From NCBI RefSeq assembly GCF_001708445.1, contig NZ_CP015637.1, positions 1,613,001 to 1,677,000 on the forward strand: a stretch of DNA of 64,000 nucleotides. Direction: 5' to 3'. This DNA comes from Pseudomonas fluorescens. Lineage in GTDB: Bacteria; Pseudomonadota; Gammaproteobacteria; Pseudomonadales; Pseudomonadaceae. Below are positions 1 through 8,633 of the stretch, one piece after another. Below the pieces are notes generated by a model. The model was not told the DNA's origin. It saw nothing but the letters and a program-made list of their open reading frames with translations, and searched no databases. Every line of letters begins with the position of its first letter. The stretch's first letter is position 1. Made by a program: the position numbers and the translations under genes.

Positions 1-842
1 CCGAGGCTCTGCGCGGCGAAGGCGCCCACCTGAAACTGCCGAATGGCGAGCGCTTCATGCAACGCTTTGACCCGCGCGCCGAGCTGGCGCCGCGGGATAT
101 CGTCGCCCGCGCCATCGACCATGAAATGAAGCGCCTGGGCATCGACTGCGTCTATCTCGATATCAGCCACAAGCCCGAAGCCTTCATCAAGACCCACTTC
201 CCAACGGTCTACGAGCGCTGCCTGGCCTTCAACATCGACATCACCAAGGGCCCGATCCCGGTAGTGCCGGCCGCGCACTACACCTGCGGCGGCGTGGTGG
301 TCGACCAACATGGCCGCACCGACGTACCTGGCTTGTACGCGATCGGCGAAACCAGCTTCACCGGCCTGCACGGCGCCAACCGCATGGCCAGCAACTCGCT
401 GCTCGAATGCTTCGTCTACGCACGCTCGGCCGCGGCGGACATTCTGGACCAACTGCCGCGCATTCCTGTGCCCGCCGCCCTGCCCCGTTGGGACGCCAGC
501 CAGGTTACCGATTCGGATGAAGACGTGATCATCGCCCACAACTGGGACGAGCTGCGGCGCTTCATGTGGGACTACGTGGGGATCGTGCGCACCAACAAGC
601 GCCTGCAAAGGGCTCAACACCGGGTGCGCCTGCTGCTGGATGAGATCGATGAGTTCTACAGCAACTATAAGGTCAGCCGTGACCTGATCGAATTGCGCAA
701 CCTGGCCCAGGTTGCGGAACTGATGATCCGCTCGGCCATGGAACGCAAGGAAAGCCGGGGCCTGCACTACACCCTCGACTACCCACAGATGCTGCCCGAG
801 GCCCGCGACACTATCCTGGTGCCAACCACCTACGGCGGCTGA
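1..842 (+). CDS. nadB: L-aspartate oxidase, C-terminal part
   Basis: Oxidises L-aspartate to iminoaspartate, the first step of de novo NAD synthesis, as a soluble FAD enzyme. The reading frame is open from the left window edge, so the N-terminal FAD-binding part (roughly half of a ~538-residue enzyme) lies outside. The visible 279 residues contain the HYTCGGV segment, the GLYAIGE dinucleotide-binding signature and [13 protein letters not shown], all typical of NadB and related flavoproteins, followed by the helical C-terminal domain with an [10 protein letters not shown] stretch. The 3' end overlaps the convergent ygfX-like gene by about 30 bases. Identification is by family recognition; the start cannot be seen. 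Confidence 0.95.
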   Translation, partial: EALRGEGAHLKLPNGERFMQRFDPRAELAPRDIVARAIDHEMKRLGIDCVYLDISHKPEAFIKTHFPTVYERCLAFNIDITKGPIPVVPAAHYTCGGVVVDQHGRTDVPGLYAIGETSFTGLHGANRMASNSLLECFVYARSAAADILDQLPRIPVPAALPRWDASQVTDSDEDVIIAHNWDELRRFMWDYVGIVRTNKRLQRAQHRVRLLLDEIDEFYSNYKVSRDLIELRNLAQVAELMIRSAMERKESRGLHYTLDYPQMLPEARDTILVPTTYGG

Positions 843-1257
843 ATTTCAAGCGAACGCGCAGGCGCCGGTGCACATCGGCGCCCTGCGAATCCCTCGGCAC
901 GCAGGTCGAACGGACTCGCCACTCCCCCTGCACGCGATAGCGCAACACCACGATCAGCGGTAAGGCCAGGCTGTCCGGGCGCAACTGTACGCTGTGCCAG
1001 CCTCGCGCCGCGCTCCACAACTGCCAGCCGTCTTCGTCGCGGCGCAGGCCACGAATCGACGAACGGTGTGTCAGCAGGATATGGCGCGGCACAACCCAAG
1101 CCCCATGCGCCAGGCACAGCAAGCCAGCCAGGCTGGAGAACGGTAGGTCGATAACGAGCAAGGCACCCAACGCGAACAGCTGGGCCAGGAGATACACCGC
1201 CAGCATCAGCCGTGAGGCCTGCCAGCGGCATTCAAAGCGATTACTTGGGCTGGACAC
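811..1257 (-). CDS. ygfX: YgfX/CptA-like membrane protein
   Basis: A 148-residue protein with two closely spaced hydrophobic segments (about residues 16-33 and 38-54) followed by a basic cytoplasmic C-terminus, the architecture of the YgfX (CptA) family. In enterobacteria YgfX is encoded with SdhE and affects membrane or cytoskeletal functions; its precise role in Pseudomonas is not clear. The start overlaps the end of sdhE by 17 bases on the same strand, so the two are probably co-transcribed and translationally coupled. The 3' end runs into the convergent nadB. Sequence similarity in this family is low, so the call rests largely on topology and neighbourhood. Confidence 0.7.
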   Translation of the reverse strand: MSSPSNRFECRWQASRLMLAVYLLAQLFALGALLVIDLPFSSLAGLLCLAHGAWVVPRHILLTHRSSIRGLRRDEDGWQLWSAARGWHSVQLRPDSLALPLIVVLRYRVQGEWRVRSTCVPRDSQGADVHRRLRVRLKFSRRRWLAPG

Positions 1258-1495
1258 GGTCCAGGATCATCCGAACCATGCGTTGCAGTTCCGGGTCTTC
1301 GGACTCTGCGCGCTCCATGAACCAGCCGAACATGTCCTGGTCTTCGCATTCCAGCAGCCGCACGTAACAGGCGCGATCCACCTCGTTGAGAGTGGCGTAA
1401 ACCTCTTTGACGAATGGCACCAGCAACACATCCAGTTCAAGCATGCCGCGGCGGCTGTGCCAGTAGAGGCGATTGAGTTCTACATCTTCGACCAT
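1241..1495 (-). CDS. sdhE: SdhE, FAD assembly factor 2
   Basis: An 84-residue protein that promotes covalent attachment of FAD to succinate dehydrogenase and related flavoenzymes. The conserved RGMLELD segment (RGxxE motif) lies at residues 16-22, and the acidic helical remainder fits the family length. The ATG at 1495 was chosen because the protein then begins [12 protein letters not shown] as in the family; the frame is open 15 codons further upstream. It is divergent from ygfZ, and downstream it overlaps ygfX. Confidence 0.92.
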   Translation of the reverse strand: MVEDVELNRLYWHSRRGMLELDVLLVPFVKEVYATLNEVDRACYVRLLECEDQDMFGWFMERAESEDPELQRMVRMILDRVQPK

Positions 1496-1634
1496 GGAGC
1501 GCTCCTCAAATAGAGCGCAAGTATACAGGCCCGACGGCACCGGAACAGTCGGCTTTGGTCGCCCTTACAGAAACTATCCATTTGCCGGGCGCCCCTCTAT
1601 GATGCACCCATGACTTTTTGACCTGCGATGACCC

Positions 1635-2576
1635 ATGGCTGACTCTGCTTTTTTCTGCCCCCTGTCCCACGAAGGCGTTCTCGCCGTCCGCGGCTCCGAC
1701 GCTGCCAAGTTCCTGCAGGGACAACTGACCTGCAACCTCAATTACCTGAGCGACACCCAGGCCAGCCTCGGCGCGCGCTGCACCCAAAAAGGGCGCATGC
1801 AGTCGAGCTTCCGCATCCTGTTGCAAGGTGACGGGGTGTTGCTGGCCATGGCGACCGAGCTGCTGGAGCCGCAACTGGCGGACTTGAAAAAGTACGCGGT
1901 GTTCTCAAAATCCAAGCTCACCGACGAAAGTGCCGCCTGGGTACGGTTCGGCCTGTCGGATGCAGACGCGGCCCTCGCCAGCCTGGGCCTGGTGCTGCCC
2001 ACCGAGACCGATAGCGTGGCGCGTACCGAAGCGCTGATCGCCATTCGCGTCTCACCCGGCCGCGCTGAGCTCTGGGTACCTGCCGAGCAGGCAGAAGCCG
2101 TGCGCAGCCAATTGAGCGCTCAATTGAAAGAATCAGCCTTGAATGAATGGCTGCTGGGCCAGGTCCGCGCCGGTATCGGCCAGGTGATGGCGCAAACCCG
2201 CGAACTGTTCATTCCACAGATGCTCAATCTGCAAGCCGTTGGCGGCGTCAGCTTCAAGAAAGGCTGCTACACCGGCCAGGAAATCGTCGCGCGCATGCAG
2301 TACCTGGGCAAGCTCAAGCGCCGCCTGTACCGCCTGAGCCTGGATGCCGCTGAACTGCCCGAGCCAGGCACTCCACTGTTTGCCCCCAGCCACACCAGTG
2401 CGATCGGCGAAGTGGTAATCGCAGCAAAAGCACACCAGGGGATTGAACTTCTGGCCGTGTTGCAAGCCGAAGCAGCCGAGAGTGGCGATGTTCATGTAGG
2501 CACACTGGAAGGCCCCGGTTTGCAACTGCTTGATCTGCCTTACCTACTCGACCGGGATCGAGAGATCCAGCGCTGA
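1635..2576 (+). CDS. ygfZ: tRNA-modifying/folate-binding protein YgfZ
   Basis: A 313-residue member of the YgfZ/GcvT-like family, which binds tetrahydrofolate and helps maintain iron-sulfur enzymes such as MiaB. The diagnostic K-G-C-Y-x-G-Q-E motif is present with its cysteine at about residue 211. The length is close to the family norm. It sits divergently from sdhE, the usual arrangement in pseudomonads. The start gives MADSAFFCPLSHEG, fitting the conserved N-terminus. Confidence 0.93.
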   Translation: MADSAFFCPLSHEGVLAVRGSDAAKFLQGQLTCNLNYLSDTQASLGARCTQKGRMQSSFRILLQGDGVLLAMATELLEPQLADLKKYAVFSKSKLTDESAAWVRFGLSDADAALASLGLVLPTETDSVARTEALIAIRVSPGRAELWVPAEQAEAVRSQLSAQLKESALNEWLLGQVRAGIGQVMAQTRELFIPQMLNLQAVGGVSFKKGCYTGQEIVARMQYLGKLKRRLYRLSLDAAELPEPGTPLFAPSHTSAIGEVVIAAKAHQGIELLAVLQAEAAESGDVHVGTLEGPGLQLLDLPYLLDRDREIQR

Positions 2577-2612
2577 TCGCCGTACCCTTTTGCAACACCC
2601 TAGAGAGCATGA

Positions 2613-3434
2613 ATGAACAAGCTGGAGGAAAAAGTCCAACAGGCTTTGGTGAAGGCCATCGACAACGATGACCTGGTTCTGCCGACATTACCGGAAGTGG
2701 CCCTGAACATTCGTCAGGCCGCTGAAGACCCGGAAATCAGCATCAGCCACTTGAGCAAGGTGATCGGTCGCGACACCGCGCTGTCGGCACGCCTGATCAA
2801 AGTGGTCAACAGCCCGCTGCTGCGCGCGACCCAGGAAGTGACCGACCTTCACACAGCCATCACTCGGCTGGGCACCAACTACAGCAGCAACCTGGCTATC
2901 GGCCTGGTGATGGAACAGATCTTCCACGCCCGCTCCGATGTGGTTGAACAGAAAATGCGCGACGTATGGCGCCGCAGCCTGGAAGTGGCCGGTGTCAGCT
3001 ATGCCTTGTGCCGCAACCACAGCCAGCTCAAGCCAGACCAGGCGGCCTTGGGTGGCCTGGTCCACCAGATCGGCGTGCTGCCGATCCTGACCTACGCCGA
3101 AGACCACTACGAGTTGCTCTCAGACCCGGTCAGCCTTAACCACGTGATTGACAGCATCCACCCGCAACTGGGGGACAAACTCCTCGGTCGGTGGGACTTC
3201 CCGGAGATGCTGGCAAAACTGCCCGGCCAATACCTGGACCTGGAGCGCGACTCTGCCCACCTCGATTACGTCGACATCGTCCAAGTCGCGGTGCTGTACT
3301 GCTACCGCGGTACCGATCATCCCCTGGCCGACGTTCCCATCTCCAGCGTACCGGCGATGAAAAAGCTGCAAGTCGATCCTTACAGCGATGCCTTGCGCGC
3401 CGAGCTCGATGAAGCGCGCTCGATGTTTGATTGA
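2613..3434 (+). CDS. HDOD domain protein
   Basis: A 273-residue protein dominated by an HDOD domain, a degenerate relative of the HD phosphohydrolase fold. The N-terminal part contains LPTLPEVALNIRQAAEDP and a helical SARLIKVVNSPLL segment typical of the family; no intact HD catalytic pair is obvious. HDOD proteins act in signalling or regulation, often as adaptors, but no partner domain is present here. It starts 36 bases after ygfZ and may share its transcript. The specific role is unknown. Confidence 0.85.
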   Translation: MNKLEEKVQQALVKAIDNDDLVLPTLPEVALNIRQAAEDPEISISHLSKVIGRDTALSARLIKVVNSPLLRATQEVTDLHTAITRLGTNYSSNLAIGLVMEQIFHARSDVVEQKMRDVWRRSLEVAGVSYALCRNHSQLKPDQAALGGLVHQIGVLPILTYAEDHYELLSDPVSLNHVIDSIHPQLGDKLLGRWDFPEMLAKLPGQYLDLERDSAHLDYVDIVQVAVLYCYRGTDHPLADVPISSVPAMKKLQVDPYSDALRAELDEARSMFD

Positions 3435-4820
3435 TCAACCGGCGATAAAACTCACCCGCACCTTCAACCCTGCCTGCTCCCCGTCGTGCAAACTGATCTG
3501 CGCCAGGTGCGCCCGACAGATCTCGCCGACAATCGCCAGCCCCAGGCCGGACCCCATGCCCTGTTGGCTACGTCGATAGAAGCGTTCGAACACCCGATCC
3601 CGTTCATCCAGCGGGATGCCAGGGCCATCGTCTTCCACTTCCAGTACCGCCGGCGCCGTGACCCGCAGGATCACATTGCCGCCGGGAGGCGTATGGGCCA
3701 GGGCGTTATCCACCAGGTTGCTGAGCAGCTCATTGAGCAACGTCGGTTCACCGCGCAACCACACCGGCTCATCCGCCTCCAAGGCCAATGCAACCCCACG
3801 CGCATGGGCCAACGGCGCCATCGCCATACCCAGTTCACGGGCCAATTGGCTGAGGTCCAGCAACTGCGCGCCGCCTTCGGCAATCGCCCGCGCGCCGTTT
3901 TCAATACGGGCCAACGACAGCAATTGATTGGCCAGATGGGTCAGGCGGTCGGTGCCTTGGGCCGCGCTTTCCAGAGTGCTACGCCAGGTCGCAGGGGCGT
4001 CGCTGCGCAGGCCCAGTTCAAGGCGGGCCTTGAGCGCCGCCAAAGGGGTCCGCAGTTCATGGGCGGCGTCGGCAATAAACTGCGCCTGGCGCTCGAACTG
4101 CCCGCGCAAGCGTTCGGTGAAATGGTTGAGCGAGCGCACCAGCGGGCCAAACTCAAGCTGCACTTCCACCAACGGTAACGGCCGCAAATCATCGGGCTGG
4201 CGCTCTTCCACGGCCGTACGCAGGCGCTCCAACGGGCGCAGCGCCGCACTCACGGCAAACCACACCAGTAGCAACGCGCCAATGCCGAGCATGCCCAGGC
4301 GCAGCAAGGTGTCGGCCATCAGGCTGCGGGCCATGCTGACCCGGGCTTCATCGGTCTCGGCCACGCGAATTTCCGCCATGCCGTTCATGTTCGGCTCGGA
4401 GACAGCCTTGAGCAGGCTGACCACACGCACGGGCTGGCCCTGGTACGTGGCGTTATAGAAGCGCGCCAACGCCGGGTAATCGTCGGTACGCGGCGTGCCG
4501 GGTGGCGGGCCGGGGAGGTTTTCATAACCGGAGATCAGCTTCTGGTCGATGTCATTGACCTGGTAATAGATGCGACCGGCGCTGTCGTAGGCAAAGGTGT
4601 CCAGGGCCACATACGGCACATTGGCGCTGAGGGTGCCATCCACCTGGGTCAAGCCGGCGGCAATGGTGCGTGCCGAGGCCAGCAGCGTGCGGTCATAGGC
4701 GGTGTCGGCGGCTTCGCGACCGTTCCAGTAGGCACTCATGCCGCTGGCGAGCATCAACAGCACCATGAGCAGTGCCAGGTTCCACAGCAACCGCCAGCGC
4801 AGGCTGCTGGGCTTATGCAT
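3435..4820 (-). CDS. tctE: TctE-type sensor histidine kinase
   Basis: Membrane sensor kinase of the tricarboxylate-responsive TctDE system. The 461-residue protein has a first membrane segment near residues 12-30, a periplasmic sensor region, a second segment near 172-193, a HAMP linker, the H-box DAAHELRTPL with the phosphorylated histidine at about 254, and an ATPase domain with NLVDNALAHT (N box) and VEDDGPGIP (G1). The ATG at 4820 (MHKPSSLRW) is preferred; it overlaps the end of tctD by 8 bases, implying coupled translation. Its location beside opdH and tctCBA supports tricarboxylate control, the role described for P. aeruginosa and Salmonella homologues. Confidence 0.9.
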   Translation of the reverse strand: MHKPSSLRWRLLWNLALLMVLLMLASGMSAYWNGREAADTAYDRTLLASARTIAAGLTQVDGTLSANVPYVALDTFAYDSAGRIYYQVNDIDQKLISGYENLPGPPPGTPRTDDYPALARFYNATYQGQPVRVVSLLKAVSEPNMNGMAEIRVAETDEARVSMARSLMADTLLRLGMLGIGALLLVWFAVSAALRPLERLRTAVEERQPDDLRPLPLVEVQLEFGPLVRSLNHFTERLRGQFERQAQFIADAAHELRTPLAALKARLELGLRSDAPATWRSTLESAAQGTDRLTHLANQLLSLARIENGARAIAEGGAQLLDLSQLARELGMAMAPLAHARGVALALEADEPVWLRGEPTLLNELLSNLVDNALAHTPPGGNVILRVTAPAVLEVEDDGPGIPLDERDRVFERFYRRSQQGMGSGLGLAIVGEICRAHLAQISLHDGEQAGLKVRVSFIAG

Positions 4821-5484
4821 CGCGGGCTTCCAGCAGGTAGCCCAAGCCACGGAAGGTCACGATGGCGATGGGTTGGCCATCGAGTTTCTTGCGCAGGCGG
4901 TGTACGTAGATTTCGATGGCATCGGGGCTGGCCTCTTCGTCGAGGCCAAAAACCTGGGAGGCCAGTTGTTCCTTGCTCATGACTCGGCCGGGCCGCGCGA
5001 TCAGCGCTTCAAGCACCGCTTGCTCGCGGGAGGTCAACGTCATCAGCTCGCCGCCTACCGTGAAGCGGCGGGTGTCGAGGTCATAGACCAGCACACCGCA
5101 GGTTTGCTGACGCTCGCCGCCCAGGACGCTGCGCCGCAACAACGCCTTGACCCGCGCTTCCAGCTCCGTCAGCTCAAATGGCTTGGCCAGATAATCATCG
5201 GCCCCCAGGTTCAGGCCATGCACGCGGTCCTTCACGTCACTGCGCGCAGTCAGCATCAACACCGGCAGATTTTTCCCACGCGCCCGCAAGCGCGCCAGCA
5301 CCTCAAAACCGTCCATGCGCGGAAGGCCGACATCAAGGATGGCCACTGCGTATTCCTCACTGCTCAAGGCCAGGTCCGCAGCCACCCCATCGTGCAGCAC
5401 ATCGACAGTCAACCCCGTGCTCTTGAGCGCTTGGGCGACACTTTCGGCCAGTTGCAGATGGTCTTCAACCAGGAGGACACGCAT
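4813..5484 (-). CDS. tctD: TctD-type response regulator (OmpR family)
   Basis: A 223-residue DNA-binding response regulator. The receiver domain has acidic residues near 8-9, the phosphoacceptor aspartate at about 51 within ILDVGLP, and the conserved lysine in LAKPFE. A C-terminal winged-helix trans_reg_C domain ends YVHRLRKKLDG then GLGYLLE. It is first in the tctDE operon and divergent from opdH, so it probably acts on the 5485-5719 intergenic region. The symbol rests on this context as well as on the family. Confidence 0.9.
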   Translation of the reverse strand: MRVLLVEDHLQLAESVAQALKSTGLTVDVLHDGVAADLALSSEEYAVAILDVGLPRMDGFEVLARLRARGKNLPVLMLTARSDVKDRVHGLNLGADDYLAKPFELTELEARVKALLRRSVLGGERQQTCGVLVYDLDTRRFTVGGELMTLTSREQAVLEALIARPGRVMSKEQLASQVFGLDEEASPDAIEIYVHRLRKKLDGQPIAIVTFRGLGYLLEARDA

Positions 5485-5719
5485 GGATTTCTACCTCGTT
5501 CGGGGGTGGTCGGCGCCACGCTTTGCGGGGCAGTTTACAGGCGCGGCCTGGCCTGTGAAGCCCGAAAACATTGAAAGCCAACTGAAAGGTTAGTGAAAGC
5601 TTCGCCCTTTAGCATCCAGCCACGGTAGGTCATGCCTGCCGCGCTACCTGATCCGTAGCGACCGAAAAACGCCTCGAAGCGTTTTCGCCAAAATAAGAAC
5701 AATAACGGAGTGCACAACG

Positions 5720-7012
5720 ATGCTGTCGACACAGCCCCAGGCTTTCCCGCCTGTGCGTTTTTCCCGCCTGACCCACACCGCCCTTGCCAGTGCCGCTGCC
5801 TTTGCCGGCTTTTCGCCGCTTAGCCAGGCTGCCTTCTTCGAAGACAGCAGCGCGACCCTGGAAACCCGTAACATGTACTTCAACCGTGACTTTCGCGACG
5901 GCACCAGCGCCCAGCAATCCAAGCGCGACGAATGGGCCCAGGGCTTCATGCTCAACCTGCAATCGGGCTACACCGACGGCACCGTGGGCTTTGGCGTAGA
6001 TGCGCTGGGCATGCTCGGGGTCAAGCTCGACTCCAGCCCCGACCGCACCGGCACCGGCCTGTTGCCCACCCACGACGACGGCCGCGCCGCCAACGAGTAC
6101 GCCAAGCTGGGCCTGACCGGGAAAATGAAGATCTCCGCCACCGAGCTGAAGATCGGTGCACTGATGCCCGAGCTGCCGATCCTCAAGCCCAACGACGGCC
6201 GCATCCTGCCGCAGACCTTCAACGGTGGCCTGGTCACTTCCAAGGAATTCAAGAACCTGGTCTTCACCGGCGGCCGCCTGGACAAAGCCAAGGACCGCGA
6301 CGATACCAACTACGAGGACATCGCCCTCAACAACAAGAACAGCCGCTTCCTCAGCGGCGCCACCGGCAAGCACTTCAACTTCGGCGGCGTGGACTACAAG
6401 TTCGCTGACAAGATCACCGGCAGCTACCACTTTGCCCAGCTCGACGATGTGTACCGCCAGCACTTCCTCGGCCTGGTTGCCGCGCGCCCGATGGGCCCCG
6501 GCACCTTCGGCGCCGACCTGCGCCTGGCCGTCAGCGATGACACCGGCAGCGCGCGTGGCGGCAAGATCGACAACACCTCCCTCAACGGCCTGTTCAGCTA
6601 TGCCCTCAATGGCCATAAGCTCAGCGCCGGCTACCAGCACATGTCCGGCGACAGCGCGTTTCCCTATGTGGATGGCAGCGACCCGTACCTGGTCAACTTC
6701 GTGCAGATCAACGACTTTGCCGGCGCTGAAGAGCGCTCCTGGCAGGCACGCTACGACTATGACTTCGCCAAGCTGGGCATTCCCGGCCTGAGTTTCATGA
6801 GCCGTTACCTCTCGGGTGACAACATCAAGCTCAAGAACGGCGAGACCGGCAAGGAGTGGGAACGCAACAGCGAGATCAAGTACGTGGTGCAAAGCGGCAC
6901 GTTCAAGGATGTGGCCGTGCGCCTGCGCAACGCGACTTATCGCTCCAACTATTCAGCCCGTGATGCGGATGAAATGCGCCTGCTGGTCAGCTACAGCGTC
7001 GCGCTTTGGTAA
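5720..7012 (+). CDS. opdH: OprD-family porin, OpdH-like tricarboxylate channel
   Basis: A 430-residue outer-membrane porin of the OprD family. It has a signal peptide with likely cleavage after LSQA (about residue 37), then the FFEDSSATLETRNMYFNRDF start characteristic of OprD-like barrels, alternating aromatic strands, and a C-terminal strand ending YSVALW. OpdH in P. aeruginosa takes up tricarboxylates such as cis-aconitate and is controlled by TctDE. Its position between tctDE and tctCBA supports that role. It ends 47 bases before tctC and is probably the first gene of the transport operon. Confidence 0.88.
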   Translation: MLSTQPQAFPPVRFSRLTHTALASAAAFAGFSPLSQAAFFEDSSATLETRNMYFNRDFRDGTSAQQSKRDEWAQGFMLNLQSGYTDGTVGFGVDALGMLGVKLDSSPDRTGTGLLPTHDDGRAANEYAKLGLTGKMKISATELKIGALMPELPILKPNDGRILPQTFNGGLVTSKEFKNLVFTGGRLDKAKDRDDTNYEDIALNNKNSRFLSGATGKHFNFGGVDYKFADKITGSYHFAQLDDVYRQHFLGLVAARPMGPGTFGADLRLAVSDDTGSARGGKIDNTSLNGLFSYALNGHKLSAGYQHMSGDSAFPYVDGSDPYLVNFVQINDFAGAEERSWQARYDYDFAKLGIPGLSFMSRYLSGDNIKLKNGETGKEWERNSEIKYVVQSGTFKDVAVRLRNATYRSNYSARDADEMRLLVSYSVALW

Positions 7013-7059
7013 GTAGTGCCTGGTAATAGCCACTCATAACAACAACGACGGAGATAACC

Positions 7060-8043
7060 ATGACCCTTTCATTGCGAAAACTCGCCCTCGCCGCCGGCTG
7101 CATGCTGTTCGCTGGCCAACTGCTGGCCGCTGACGAACCCAAGCGCCCGGAATGCATCGCCCCGGCCTCCCCCGGCGGCGGTTTTGACCTGACCTGCAAA
7201 CTGGCGCAAAGCGCGCTGGTCAACGAAAAGCTGCTGAGCAAGCCGATGCGCGTGACCTACATGCCCGGCGGCGTGGGCGCGGTGGCGTACAACGCGGTGG
7301 TCGCCCAGCGCCCGGCGGATGGCGGCACCTTGGTGGCCTGGTCCAGCGGTTCGCTGTTGAACCTGGCGCAGGGCAAGTTCGGGCGTTTCGACGAGAGCGC
7401 CGTACGTTGGCTGGCGGCAGTCGGCACCAGCTACGGCGCCATCGCAGTAAAAGCCGATTCGCCCTACAAGACCCTCGATGATCTGGTAAAGGCCCTGAAG
7501 AAAGATCCAGGCAGCGTGGTCATCGGCTCCGGCGGCACCGTCGGCAGCCAGGACTGGATGCAAACCGCGCTGATCGCCAAGGCGGCCGGGATCAACCCGC
7601 GCGAGCTGCGCTACGTGGCGCTCGAAGGCGGCGGCGAAATCGCCACGGCCCTGCTCGGTGGGCATATCCAGGTGGGCAGCACCGACATCTCCGACTCCAT
7701 GCCGCATATCCTCAGCGGTGACATGCGCCTGCTGGCGGTATTCTCCGAAGAGCGCCTGGACGAGCCGGAAATGAAGAATATTCCGACCGCCAAAGAGCAA
7801 GGCTACGACATCGTCTGGCCAGTGGTGCGTGGCTTCTACCTCGGGCCAAAGGTCAGCGATGCGGACTATGCCTGGTGGAAAGACGCGTTCGACAAACTGC
7901 TGGCCTCCGACGACTTTGCCAAGCTGCGTGACCAGCGCGAACTGTTCCCGTTCGCCATGACCGGCCCGGAACTGGACACCTACGTGAAGAAACAGGTGGC
8001 TGACTACAAAGTGCTGGCCAAAGAGTTCGGCCTGATCCAGTAA
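7060..8043 (+). CDS. tctC: TctC, periplasmic tricarboxylate-binding protein
   Basis: A 327-residue Bug/TctC-type solute receptor for a tripartite tricarboxylate transporter. A cleavable signal peptide (LALAAGCMLFAGQLLA, cleavage near residue 24) is followed by the family region CIAPASPGGGFDLTCK, which contributes the ligand-binding loop, and by the MPGGVGAVAYN and GSGGTVGSQDW segments. It delivers substrate to TctAB, encoded directly downstream. A REP doublet lies between this gene and tctB. Confidence 0.93.
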   Translation: MTLSLRKLALAAGCMLFAGQLLAADEPKRPECIAPASPGGGFDLTCKLAQSALVNEKLLSKPMRVTYMPGGVGAVAYNAVVAQRPADGGTLVAWSSGSLLNLAQGKFGRFDESAVRWLAAVGTSYGAIAVKADSPYKTLDDLVKALKKDPGSVVIGSGGTVGSQDWMQTALIAKAAGINPRELRYVALEGGGEIATALLGGHIQVGSTDISDSMPHILSGDMRLLAVFSEERLDEPEMKNIPTAKEQGYDIVWPVVRGFYLGPKVSDADYAWWKDAFDKLLASDDFAKLRDQRELFPFAMTGPELDTYVKKQVADYKVLAKEFGLIQ

Positions 8044-8051
8044 TCGCGCCT

Positions 8052-8152
8052 CTGTGGGAGCGGGCTTGCTCGCGAAAAACTTCAACGATGACGCGTGCTA
8101 CCTGGATACACGCGGCGTCCTTGCGTTCTTCGTGAGCAAGCTCGCGCCGACA
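8052..8152. repeat. REP doublet (REPIN), GAGC(G/T) class, between tctC and tctB
   Basis: Two REP units in inverted orientation: a left arm TGTGGGAGCGGGCTTGCTCG from 8052 and a right arm TTCGTGAGCAAGCTCGCGCC ending near 8152, separated by about 50 bases. The transcript can form two hairpins or one long one. It sits inside the tct operon and may tune relative expression of tctC and tctAB by stabilising the upstream mRNA. Confidence 0.8.
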
Positions 8153-8173
8153 AGAGTCTCCAAGGAGTTTCCA

Positions 8174-8632
8174 ATGCTCTTACAACGCATTTTCGCCGCC
8201 ATGCTGCTCGTGGCATGCGCCGCGCTGGCCTTGATGGCCTGGCCGTATCAGGCGTCTTTTTCCTACGAGCCCGTGGGACCTCGGGCCTACCCGCTGCTGA
8301 TGCTCGGGCTGATGAGCCTGGCGCTGATCTACATGCTGTTCCGCCCGCAGCCAACCAAGCACACCGAGGAAGAACCGGCGCTGGACCGCGCAACCCTGAT
8401 CAAGATCGGCGTGTGCGTGACACTGTTGATCGTGTTTGCCACCACCTTCGAATCGCTGGGTTTCATCCTCAGCAGCATGCTGATCGGTATTCCGATGGCG
8501 CGCCTGTATGGCGGCCGCTGGGTGCCCAGCATGGTGATCGTCAGCCTGATGGCCATCGGTCTTTATCTGCTGTTCGATAAAGCCATGGATGTTCCGCTGC
8601 CCCTCGGCCTGCTCGACGTTCTGGAGAACTGA
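8174..8632 (+). CDS. tctB: TctB, small membrane subunit of the tricarboxylate transporter
   Basis: A 152-residue membrane protein with four predicted hydrophobic helices (about residues 6-24, 40-56, 78-100 and 112-135), the size and topology of TctB. The ATG at 8174 is chosen over an upstream in-frame start because AAGGAG lies at 8162-8167 and the upstream extension falls within the REP element. The stop TGA is separated from the tctA ATG by one base. Confidence 0.9.
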   Translation: MLLQRIFAAMLLVACAALALMAWPYQASFSYEPVGPRAYPLLMLGLMSLALIYMLFRPQPTKHTEEEPALDRATLIKIGVCVTLLIVFATTFESLGFILSSMLIGIPMARLYGGRWVPSMVIVSLMAIGLYLLFDKAMDVPLPLGLLDVLEN

Positions 8633-8633
8633 T

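Noticed and set aside
5630..6892. 420-codon open frame antisense to opdH
   Set aside because: Its composition (Val/Gly/Ala/His-rich, no motifs) is that of a shadow frame of a GC-rich gene; OpdH on the other strand is clearly real.
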